A stretch of DNA of 14,497 bases, from NCBI GenBank assembly GCA_019693395.1, contig JAAMXP010003761.1:1-14497 (forward strand), given 5' to 3'. Shown here piece after piece: positions 6,843-13,637 of the stretch. Positions within the stretch are counted from its first letter, which is position 1. The number at the start of each line of letters is the position of its first letter. Below the pieces are notes generated by a model. It made no database searches. It was not told the DNA's origin and saw nothing but the letters and a program-made list of their open reading frames with translations. The position numbers and the translations under genes are program-made. Origin of the DNA: Ettlia oleoabundans. Taxonomy: Eukaryota; Chlorophyta; Chlorophyceae; Chlamydomonadales.

Positions 6843-8372
6843 GGCTGCAGGGACAGCCAACGCAGTCCCCAGTTCAGTGGGATGATGGCGCAGGCGGTTG
6901 ACGAGTTGGGCAAGCTCACAGCCTGTCAGGTTGTACCACTGTGCTTGCTGCCCTGTGGTGAATCGTGCCATTGTGCCGCCGCATGCTGCCAGCAGGGCAA
7001 GGGTGCGGAGGTGGCGACAGTGTCGCAGCCGGTCTACCAGCCTGGGCTCCTGAATGTTGCCCACCAGGTTGATTTGTTCTTGCAGGAGGTGATGAGTGAC
7101 AGCCCCAAGCATCCCTGGGTCGTTGAGTGCGTCAGTGAGCCGTGCTGCTTGTTCTGTCACTTGCAGTTCTCTTATTGAGGTGATCCCCAGGCCCCCGCGA
7201 TCTTGGTCTTCTTGCACTATGGCTGTGGGTGTTGACAACGGGAGGTGCAGTGCCAGTTTGGCTGCCCGGGTGACCAGACTGTCCAGGTTTGCTATGTCCA
7301 CTGCTTTGTAGGCCCCAGTTGACAAGGAGTAGCGAATTACGGGCTTAAGCAGGGTGTCAATCAGGCGAAGCTTTTGTTTTTCTGATGCCATTGAGCGCAG
7401 GATGCCATCTGCCTTCTCAATCACCATTTCCCCAAGCGAAGCCACCTGATGGCGCCAGGATGGTGTCAGCCATACCCCCAGGTATCGGTAGGGATCGTTG
7501 GTTGGGTGCAGATATGGAACTGCTTGTCCACCAGTCAATATATTGCCATGGAGCTGTTGGCGTAGTTGGCGCACGGCGCTGTTAGAGAGTGGGGAGCATG
7601 GCTGGGTGCTGCAGTGGAGCATGCCGCTGACGCCGCACTTGGCGTGGTTTACTGCCATCCCTGACCAGCATAGATATTTGCTAAGCTTTTCTGCCTGCTG
7701 TTTAAGTTCGTGCAGGCTCTTGGCTAGGATGGCCAGATCATCCGCATAGGCCGCGGCAGCACATCTGTGAGTCATTTCCGGCAGCCTCCCTTCCTGCTCT
7801 GTTGCGCTAGGGGTATACCGTGCCCGTGCATCTGGCGAGGTGCAGCCATACTGATATCCAGCATTGCCTTTGTGCAGCCAGCGCAGGAGGGGCTCAAAAA
7901 AGAGCAGAAAGAGAAAGGGGGATAAAGAGTCGCCTTGCAGGGTGCCCCGGTCAATGTCTAACGGTTCAGATTGCCCGAAGGCAGTTCGTATGCTTGTGCT
8001 GGCACCCTGATACAGGTTCTGCACTGCCTCTACTGCCTTAAGTGGGATTCCCATGTCCCACATCAGCTGTAGTAGCTTGTCATGGTCCACCGTGTCAAAT
8101 GCAGAGCTGAAGTCGACGTACAGGACATAGATGTCGCGCGGCATCCTCGGGTTCCTAGCATCTTCAAGTGCGTTCAACACGTTGGCAAGCTGTGACTGCG
8201 TGCTTCGGCCCTGCATGAATCCATGTTGGGCATCGCTGATGATGCCATTTTCTCTGGCATAGTCTGACAAAACTGCCGTGAGCAACGCTGTCCATAGTTT
8301 GTAGATTGTGAGGGCCAAACCGATAGGGCGGTAGTTGGCTGGGTCAGTTGGGTCTCCCTTCTTGTATAACAT
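6804..8372 (-). CDS. Reverse transcriptase catalytic core and thumb of the Dualen-like pol
   Basis: The piece is 522 residues long. LINE reverse transcriptase blocks appear in order: YKKGDPTDPANYRPIGL (residues 3-19), HGFMQGRSTQSQL (50-62), YVDFSSAFDTVDHDKLL with catalytic Asp 87, RGTLQGDSLSPFLF (142-155), and AYADDLAIL with YADD at 209-212 (7748-7737), then NHAKCGVSG. All three catalytic aspartates are kept. The remainder is a helical thumb and connection region containing YLGVWLTPSW and AAKLALHLPL. The enzyme copies element RNA at the nicked target. It is joined in phase, through an in-frame TAG at 8393-8391, to the piece carrying the RT N-terminus, so the ATG used here is internal. The C-terminal residues after VPA (about 6845) are out of frame. 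It is the best-preserved part of the element. Confidence 0.92.
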   Translation of the reverse strand: MLYKKGDPTDPANYRPIGLALTIYKLWTALLTAVLSDYARENGIISDAQHGFMQGRSTQSQLANVLNALEDARNPRMPRDIYVLYVDFSSAFDTVDHDKLLQLMWDMGIPLKAVEAVQNLYQGASTSIRTAFGQSEPLDIDRGTLQGDSLSPFLFLLFFEPLLRWLHKGNAGYQYGCTSPDARARYTPSATEQEGRLPEMTHRCAAAAYADDLAILAKSLHELKQQAEKLSKYLCWSGMAVNHAKCGVSGMLHCSTQPCSPLSNSAVRQLRQQLHGNILTGGQAVPYLHPTNDPYRYLGVWLTPSWRHQVASLGEMVIEKADGILRSMASEKQKLRLIDTLLKPVIRYSLSTGAYKAVDIANLDSLVTRAAKLALHLPLSTPTAIVQEDQDRGGLGITSIRELQVTEQAARLTDALNDPGMLGAVTHHLLQEQINLVGNIQEPRLVDRLRHCRHLRTLALLAACGGTMARFTTGQQAQWYNLTGCELAQLVNRLRHHPTELGTALAVPAAHFLSCWKLESQA

Positions 8373-8390
8373 GATTGTGTGGCTGTGTTT

Positions 8391-10175
8391 CTATGTGCTT
8401 GGGGTCTCTCCCAAGAGCCACATTGCGAACATTTGATGGGTACCTCGCAGCAGCTCGTCAGGCAGGTATTTCAGCACCTCGTTGGGTACTTCATCAGGTC
8501 CAGGGGCTTTTTGGTTGGCTGCCCTGCCAAGGATGTTTTTGAAGGCTTGGAAGTCTTTGATTCTTGGTAGTAGGTCCTCCCTGGGTCTGTTGAGATCTAC
8601 CTTGGTGGCCATCTTGAAGTGCCCCGGGGCCTTGGCATCCTCCCATGGGTAGCTAGCGCTCCCCTCATTGGGATGTTGCGGGTCAAATTGGCCGGTTTTG
8701 CCTGTTGGTGGCGCTGCCGCTGTCTTTCCACGTTGTTGCTGCAAAATGTGCAGCATTTCGTCATGGTCGGAGGTTATTGCCCCCGTGGCAGGGTTTCGCA
8801 GCAATTCAATCCCGTGTGGCTTTTCCTGGTAGCGTGTGGCGATGTCCTTGTGGCCCCATCTGGGCTGTTGTGCGTACTTCTTCCTCCATGCTGCAATGCT
8901 ACGTGCCCATGCCTTAAGACTATCTTTGTTTGTGATTGTTTTTCTTTCTTTTCGTTGTGCATGTAGGCATTCTTCCACTGCATTGAGGACTACGTCTAGT
9001 GCGGTGGGAGCGGGTTGGCTTTGCGAGGCCCGCTGCTCTCCATCCTCCCTTTCTCTCTGGCGGCCTTCGTTCCTGCTGGGCGCAAGGTGAGGCGTGACGT
9101 GCGGGGCAGCTTTTTCCTCAGACGCTTGGTTGTCGGGTGACAATGGGGCCTGGGTTTGTGAGGTTTCCTGCTCCAGACGTGTTACCAGCTCATCCATGGT
9201 GCGGTCGATGTCTAGCTGTGTTGCGGTGCCAAGCATGCCCTTGTGCCTGTGTGCCATGGTGGCGTTCGCTGTGGGATTGTCTGTTTGTTGCTCCTGCGGT
9301 GACGCCGTCTCAACTTCCTGTTTCATTCTGGCACGCATGGCTGCGAGCAGGCCATCCCGAGTGTGGGTTGCCCTGGTTGGGAGCGCTAGTAGTGCCCGTC
9401 TGCCCACCTTGAGCAGGCAAGAGCTTCTGTCAAGCTGTTTGATTTTTCTGTTTGCTGTGCGGGGGAGGTAGTGCCGGTCTGTGGTTGCATGTGTGGTGCA
9501 GTGCTTACGAGCCGTGTCCAGAGCTTGGGCCAGCAAGTTGTGCAGTTGCTCAGCCATGCTTTCAATCGCGTCCTGGGGCACCCCTAGCAGATGTGTTTGC
9601 TGCCGGAAAGCTACACGGTAGCCAACCGGTTCATTTGTTTCGGCAGTTGCCCTGGCATGCGCCTCTTCAAGTTTGCTGCTGATATCAGCGGCATCACCCC
9701 TGAATTGCTGCATCGCCCGTTGTGTGCTAAATTCTGCTTGGAACGCCTCCTTGAACTGAAGTAGCTCATCCTTGCACATGGGCAGGCTGAACTGCGTGCG
9801 ACTGACAAATGGTATCTTTCTTTGTTCTGGTGGGGTGATGTATTCCAAGCGCTTTGCAGGAAATGTGGCAATGAGAGGTTCGTGGTCACTGTTGCCTCCT
9901 GCTGCAGGCATTTCAAGTTGGATCGGGTCCCAGGGCTCCTCTGGGTGTGGTATGGTGGGCACACAGATGAGCACGTCGTCGATTCTGCTCTCCACAGCGC
10001 TCTGATTTGGCACCTGTTGTCGGAAGGTGGGTTGCCTGGGACAGGAGGGGTCATCTGGTAGCCCTTCAACTGGCAACAGTTGTGCTGCCTCCATCAGTTG
10101 TCTGTGTGTGGCGTCAGTGGGGCCTGCTGTGTTAGTTGACCGGTCAGCATCGCGGAGGGTGGGCGTTCCAGTCAC
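8391..10175 (-). CDS. APE endonuclease C-terminus, long linker and RT N-terminal motif of the Dualen-like pol
   Basis: This 594-residue piece begins inside the APE domain. Residues 63-70 (SRIDDVLI) and 96-103 (SDHEPLIA, the catalytic Asp-His pair) are the last two APE motifs. Residues 110-540 form a charged, partly helical linker with Gln/Glu-rich segments and no recognised fold. From about residue 555, AANQKAPGPDEVPNEVLKY is the conserved lead-in of LINE reverse transcriptases, and the RT continues directly past the TAG at 8393-8391 (ETPST-stop-KHSHTIMLYKK). At its start the true sense joins the previous piece after GDWNAHP near 10158 through one extra base, so the first few residues are not authentic. 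The reading frame is unbroken for 1.78 kb. Confidence 0.88.
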   Translation of the reverse strand: MTGTPTLRDADRSTNTAGPTDATHRQLMEAAQLLPVEGLPDDPSCPRQPTFRQQVPNQSAVESRIDDVLICVPTIPHPEEPWDPIQLEMPAAGGNSDHEPLIATFPAKRLEYITPPEQRKIPFVSRTQFSLPMCKDELLQFKEAFQAEFSTQRAMQQFRGDAADISSKLEEAHARATAETNEPVGYRVAFRQQTHLLGVPQDAIESMAEQLHNLLAQALDTARKHCTTHATTDRHYLPRTANRKIKQLDRSSCLLKVGRRALLALPTRATHTRDGLLAAMRARMKQEVETASPQEQQTDNPTANATMAHRHKGMLGTATQLDIDRTMDELVTRLEQETSQTQAPLSPDNQASEEKAAPHVTPHLAPSRNEGRQREREDGEQRASQSQPAPTALDVVLNAVEECLHAQRKERKTITNKDSLKAWARSIAAWRKKYAQQPRWGHKDIATRYQEKPHGIELLRNPATGAITSDHDEMLHILQQQRGKTAAAPPTGKTGQFDPQHPNEGSASYPWEDAKAPGHFKMATKVDLNRPREDLLPRIKDFQAFKNILGRAANQKAPGPDEVPNEVLKYLPDELLRGTHQMFAMWLLGETPST

Positions 10176-10665
10176 CCGCCAGCAACAGCGTTATTCCATG
10201 TTGTTCGCAGCGGCTGGCCACCTTTTGAATGTACTCATGAGCTGCATGCCGTATGTGTTGTTCGTCTGCTGCCGTAGGCATGTAGACACCGATGATTTCC
10301 AGCGGGCGTCCCGCAGGTGGAGCCAGCTTGGCGTGACTCACTTACCCATGCAGGTGAGCTGGTACATCTGGTCTGGAAAGGCTGCTGTGGGCAGTGTGTT
10401 TTTTTGCAATAGCAGTCAGCACGCCAGCTTTCGTGCGCCCTTCCCTTCCCTTGTTGGACAGCAGGCTCCCCCCTGGCAGCAGGCTGTAGACCAGCGCATA
10501 GTTTTTGCCAAGTAGCCTGCGGTAAAGGTTTCTGCGGCGCTGGTTAGAGCTGATTTTGAGCTCCGGCAGCACCAGGGCATCGAGATTGCGCTCTGCTAGA
10601 GCTTGAATGGCTGTGGTGGCTGTGGTGCCTCCCATGGGGTTATACTCGGCTATAACGAAGTTGCC
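9858..10665 (-). other. APE-type endonuclease domain (split by TAA 10342 and a frameshift)
   Basis: Motifs occur in order across the breaks: AEYNPMGG (metal-binding Asn), LVLPELKI (Glu), AGVLTAIA, IIGVYMPT (Tyr), LLAGDWNAHP (Asp and Asn), SRIDDVLI and SDHEPLIA (Asp-His). All catalytic positions of the APE fold are present. The enzyme would nick target DNA to prime reverse transcription. Its coexistence with the downstream RLE is the Dualen signature. Confidence 0.85.
10144..10341 (-). CDS. Middle piece of the APE endonuclease
   Basis: This short piece follows in phase directly after the TAA at 10344-10342. It contains GRPLEIIGVYMPTAADEQH and TLLLAGDWNAHP, that is the Tyr and the GDxN motif of the APE active site. 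The listed start is a GTG within the polyprotein. The true sense leaves this frame after the His-Pro near 10158; one surplus C in the CCC run explains it. It is not an independent gene. Confidence 0.8.
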   Translation of the reverse strand: MSHAKLAPPAGRPLEIIGVYMPTAADEQHIRHAAHEYIQKVASRCEQHGITLLLAGDWNAHPPRC

Positions 10666-11538
10666 ACTATCATGGGGTTGTGGCTTGCAAGCCGGGAGTT
10701 TCGCCCCTACGGGAGCTGTTTGGGGTGAGGATGTGTCTCCTGATGAGGCTTTTGCCGCCTGCTTCTTACAATATGGCTTACGGGCCTGCGCTTGCAGGCT
10801 GGCTTCTCGTTGGTGGTGGGCTAGAAGCGGCTGGCCAGCCTGGCGTCGATTTGCTATTGTCTGACGTTGCGCTGCAGCTTGGAGCGCGGCCATTGCGACA
10901 TGGATGTTGACCTGGCGCTTGGCGGGGCGGCTGCTGGATGGGGCCATCGGCCGGTTTACACCCTTGTTTGGGGAGCATGCAGGCGAAATTGGCACTTGGT
11001 TGCTTCTGCGTTTATGCCCCGCATTGTCAGCTGCTGTTGTTGCTTGTTGTTCCGTAAGTTTTGTGGTTTGGTTAGCATTTTCAGTATACACCCCGGTGCC
11101 ACTGCGGCGGGTCTTTGGCCTCTTTACGGGTGCTTCTACCCTCAGCAGCTTTTGTGGGCCTGGTGCATGTCGCCTATCTGTAGCCGTGTGCCAGCTGCGT
11201 TTAGCACCGGGCGTTGCTGTCAGGATGGCATTGACGCGGGCGACTAATGCGTGAACTGCACTGGTGTCGCTGTCGGTCAGCAGGCTCCGCCATGTGCGGC
11301 GCCTGCTGGCCCAGCTGAGCTGTGGGTCTCTGATAATGAAGTATGCAGGCGGGTGCAGATCGTGCGCAGGGTTGGCCAATTCTTTGGCAGTGGAGGCATT
11401 GTCAAAAAACATGGGTTGGAAGTGGTTTGCTTGGACGGTGGGCAGGCATGCTGCCTGACCACCGCCGGCATGGGTCCAGGTGAGAGTAACTGGGGTGTTG
11501 TCCTGGTATTCTTGCCTTTGCAAACAGGGGTGGGGCAT
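10342..11538 (-). CDS. End of the OTU protease, basic linker and APE N-terminus
   Basis: The authentic part starts near 11515, where the sense shifts in from the upstream OTU piece. TVQANHFQPMFF (residues 35-45, His 39 at 11424-11422) supplies the catalytic histidine of the OTU-type cysteine protease. Residues 80-290 are a basic, Ala/Gln-rich low-complexity linker with Lys/Arg clusters (PVKRPKTRRSG, HKRRSN), possibly for nucleic-acid binding. From residue 292 (SGNFVIAEYNPMGG) the APE endonuclease begins, with LVLPELKIS carrying the conserved Glu 326. The frame ends in a TAA (10344-10342), and the downstream piece continues in the same phase with VSHAKLAPPAGRPLEII. Confidence 0.85.
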   Translation of the reverse strand: MPHPCLQRQEYQDNTPVTLTWTHAGGGQAACLPTVQANHFQPMFFDNASTAKELANPAHDLHPPAYFIIRDPQLSWASRRRTWRSLLTDSDTSAVHALVARVNAILTATPGAKRSWHTATDRRHAPGPQKLLRVEAPVKRPKTRRSGTGVYTENANQTTKLTEQQATTAADNAGHKRRSNQVPISPACSPNKGVNRPMAPSSSRPAKRQVNIHVAMAALQAAAQRQTIANRRQAGQPLLAHHQREASLQAQARKPYCKKQAAKASSGDTSSPQTAPVGAKLPACKPQPHDSGNFVIAEYNPMGGTTATTAIQALAERNLDALVLPELKISSNQRRRNLYRRLLGKNYALVYSLLPGGSLLSNKGREGRTKAGVLTAIAKKHTAHSSLSRPDVPAHLHG

Positions 11539-11932
11539 AGCAGGTTTCCATCTCTGCCTGGTACTGTCTGTTGGGCTCCAATGGCATGCGGTAGCCTGGG
11601 CAGTACAGCATCACTGGGCACTGAAGTACAGTAGCTGCGATTGCGCAGGCAGTTTTGCTTTGGTATTCGCCTGGCTTGGCCATGCGCCGGAAGTAATCTG
11701 CGGCGTAATCTGCGCTGGTCCCGTTGTTGTCGTTGTAATACCTCCAGTATAGGGGAGAGTACTGCAGGAGCTCTAATAGGCATCTTAGTCGGAGGGCGTG
11801 GCGCCCTTGCCGCTCGCTACCGAATGTTGCCAGTAGCATAGACTGGAAGAAGCAGTCGCCATCTGCCACACTGTCCTTTGCGTCAGCGGTGCAGAGCGCG
11901 CTTCCGCTGGGGTAATATTCATTGCGGTGTGC
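11402..11932 (-). CDS. OTU-like cysteine protease domain of the Dualen-like polyprotein
   Basis: The piece is in phase with the upstream N-terminal piece and separated from it only by the TAA at 11935-11933. SVADGDCFFQSMLLATFG holds the DGDCFF motif with the catalytic Cys at 11854-11852. ALRLRCLLELLQYSP and AKPGEYQSKTACAIAATVLQ follow, as in OTU domains, then CPVMLYCPGY. The catalytic His (ANHF) lies in the next piece beyond a shift near 11515. OTU enzymes cleave ubiquitin or related linkages. In a retrotransposon the role could be processing of the polyprotein or removal of ubiquitin; neither can be decided from sequence. The stretch after about 11515 to 11402 in this frame is spurious. Confidence 0.8.
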   Translation of the reverse strand, partial: AHRNEYYPSGSALCTADAKDSVADGDCFFQSMLLATFGSERQGRHALRLRCLLELLQYSPLYWRYYNDNNGTSADYAADYFRRMAKPGEYQSKTACAIAATVLQCPVMLYCPGYRMPLEPNRQYQAEMETCYAPPLFAKARIPGQHPSYSHLDPCRRWSGSMPAHRPSKPLPTHVF

Positions 11933-12496
11933 TTAAAAAACCGGGCAGTCGGGCAGTCCTTGCACGTCATTTCCAGTTAGGCTTCCAGAGGGACATTGAA
12001 CCTCGCCAATCATGTCCTCTACCTGTGCAGCCAGCTCTCTTACGGCTGGCCTATTCCACCGGTGTTCCCAACTGAAGTACATGTCGGGCGGCATTTGTTG
12101 CTCCATTGCAAATTCATATATCAGACCTATGATGTTTTCAGCAACTCCATCCGATATCCCTAGTGCTAAAGTGGTTGAGCGAGGTGGTAGTGTTTCCCGT
12201 GCGGTGGTTGTGGGCTGCGGGATAGGTATCGCCTGCCTCCTCTGCTGCTCCGGGCGCTGGGGCCTTCTGAGCATGACCCTGTGACGTGCATTTGCACTGC
12301 TACCTTTACTTTGAGTTATTTGGAATGGGATGGGACTGTTGTTTACTAGGCCCGGGGTTTTCCTCCACATCTCCACATAGTAGAAGGAGCATGCGCCGTA
12401 TGAATGCAGCAGTTGCAGGTCGACTAGATGTGTTGTGTAGGCGGGGTGGGAAGGTGTAAGCGGGCAGCTTGGGCTACCACCAAAGGTGAGCGGAGC
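11933..12496 (-). CDS. N-terminal region of the Dualen-like polyprotein, unknown function
   Basis: This frame is open from a TGA at 12499-12497 to a TAA at 11935-11933, and its first ATG is at 12376. The reading upstream of that ATG (HLVDLQLLHSYGACSFYYVE) looks plausible, so the true start may be further 5' or lost. After a basic Gln/Arg-rich stretch (RPQRPEQQRRQ) comes a helical region with SDGVAENIIGLIYEFAMEQQ and WNRPAVRELAAQVEDMIGE. I recognise no domain. The OTU domain follows in the same phase beyond the TAA (PVF-stop-AHRNEYYPSG), so this is the polyprotein N-terminus and not a separate ORF1. No initiation context or promoter could be assigned. Confidence 0.6.
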   Translation of the reverse strand, partial: APLTFGGSPSCPLTPSHPAYTTHLVDLQLLHSYGACSFYYVEMWRKTPGLVNNSPIPFQITQSKGSSANARHRVMLRRPQRPEQQRRQAIPIPQPTTTARETLPPRSTTLALGISDGVAENIIGLIYEFAMEQQMPPDMYFSWEHRWNRPAVRELAAQVEDMIGEVQCPSGSLTGNDVQGLPDCPVF

Positions 12497-13637
12497 TCAG
12501 TCAACGCTACAGAAGGCGTGGATCTAGGTTGAAGAGATGCAAACGTGGGAGAACAACAAATGGTATGAATGCAAGATACACCGGTGTGCTGCAGTTGCAG
12601 GTTCGATTGGAGGCACCGGCTGCAGCCTGCAGCAGCGGTCGCGGCAGTCCCACCAGCGATAGTACTTGTGACACAGCAACTAGGCCCCTGTCGGCATGCT
12701 GGCTGTTGGTTCGCTGTATTCTGCGGGTCATTCTGTTCCCTATCCGCTCACCATGGAGTGGTGCTGATGGCGATCGCGTCGATGGAGCCAAGCTGTGGGA
12801 TGGGCGGCTTGCAGATGAGCCAGCGAGGATGTGCAACTTGTTTGCTGAAGCTGTGGGTTGAAAGCGACAGCGGCATATTACGCTTGGCACAGCGGCTGAG
12901 CTGGCAGCAGGGGCCCGCGGGGTACGGCAATTTTGAGGGCCCCCCCCGGGGGCGCGCTCTGCAGTGCGCGGGGAGCGCGGGGGTCCGCTCTGGGCTGCCC
13001 ACCGACTAGGCGCTCGGCCCTGGGGCCCTCCGTGACTGTGACTATTTCAGTACATTCGAGGGCAAGAGAAGGCCGAATGATTTTTTTTGCGGGGGTGCCA
13101 CCTGGAAAATCATCTACTGCACTCAGATATCTAGGCTAGCAGCAAGGGGCCTTGCTTCTTCTCTCTCTGTTTTGTGACGGAGGGGAGCGAGCGGCACCGG
13201 TTGGAAAATTGCTAGGCATCTCCCAATCAAGTACTACCGGCACGGCAACTATGTAGTCAGTCTACTCTGATGAATTTCCGAGCGTCTTTTCACAGTTCGG
13301 AATGAGGCCGCCACGATTGTTTACACGATCGTCCTTCTGGCCAGACATGGCAGCATGCCGGGTCAGCTGGGAGGCAGGGTCCTGTAGGTCGAGCCCACGG
13401 CTGCCAAATGTCCCACAGATTGTTTAAAAGGGTAGAGAATTGATGCCAACGCGGTACACAGCAGAAGTACAGCTCCTCGAGTTTTTGCCCAAAGTGCATT
13501 CGGAGTGAGCTCCAGGCAATTGTCAGGTCGTTTCGGAGTTAAGCTCCCATAATTATTGTTACTCCGAACTTGCCGTGCCAGTACGTTAGCCCAAGCGTCT
13601 CACGCTTCCTCTTCTTGTTGTTCCTTGGTTGTTGGGT
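12497..13637. other. Gene-free interval between the retrotransposon and the SPF30-like gene
   Basis: No frame on either strand resembles a known protein. The longest (minus 12890-12507, plus 12529-12861 and 12569-13009) overlap each other and look like chance translations. The element's 5' UTR must lie in the first part, but I cannot place its end. Further on are a C run and G/C-rich block (12938-13030), a T run (13081-13088), and then more AT-balanced DNA leading to the SPF30-like gene, whose promoter and 5' UTR should be within about 13200-13637. The 12-base string GCAGTTGCAGGT occurs at about 12409 and again at about 12592. Confidence 0.55.
13532..13568. promoter_or_regulatory. Inverted repeat TTCGGAGT/ACTCCGAA upstream of the SPF30-like gene
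   Basis: TTCGGAGT (13532-13539) and ACTCCGAA (13561-13568) are exact reverse complements 70-106 bases before the ATG. A related ATTCGGAGTGAGCTCC lies at about 13499, next to TTTCGGAGTTAAGCTCCC at 13531, so the TCGGAGT core occurs three times. It may be a promoter element or 5' UTR hairpin. No binding factor is known to me. Confidence 0.35.

Larger units (their letters stand above)
2826..12496 (-). mobile_element. Dualen/RandI-type non-LTR retrotransposon, degenerate copy
   Basis: On the minus strand this block encodes, in order, an OTU-like cysteine protease, an APE-type endonuclease, a LINE reverse transcriptase, RNase H, a CCHC finger and a restriction-like endonuclease. It ends in a short 3' UTR with a (TTCT)n tail. 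Having both APE and RLE endonucleases with an OTU protease and RNase H is the defining set reported for Dualen of Chlamydomonas. The frame is interrupted by TAA 11933, TAA 10342, TAG 8391 and TAA 5162. It also shifts near 11515, 10158, 6842, 5393-5397, 3456-3458 and 3072-3075. The translation makes continuous sense across each break, so it was one polyprotein of about 3,180 codons. The 3' end is sharp at 2826. The 5' end is not: 12496 is only where the open frame begins, and no target-site duplication was found. Confidence 0.85.

Noticed and set aside
10340..10345. Perfect splice-donor-like GTAAGT on the minus strand overlapping the TAA at 10344-10342
   Set aside because: APE-domain coding sense resumes in the same frame at the next codon, so an intron starting here would remove conserved catalytic sequence. 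The match is taken as coincidental.
12496..12512. GTCAAC near 12500 as a target-site duplication of CGTCAACTTT at 2816-2825
   Set aside because: Only six bases match and the flanking bases differ; this is expected by chance in 10 kb, so no duplication is claimed.
12507..12890. 127-codon minus-strand frame upstream of the element's N-terminal piece
   Set aside because: It is not in phase with the polyprotein, has no recognisable motif, and overlaps equally long plus-strand frames; treated as chance.
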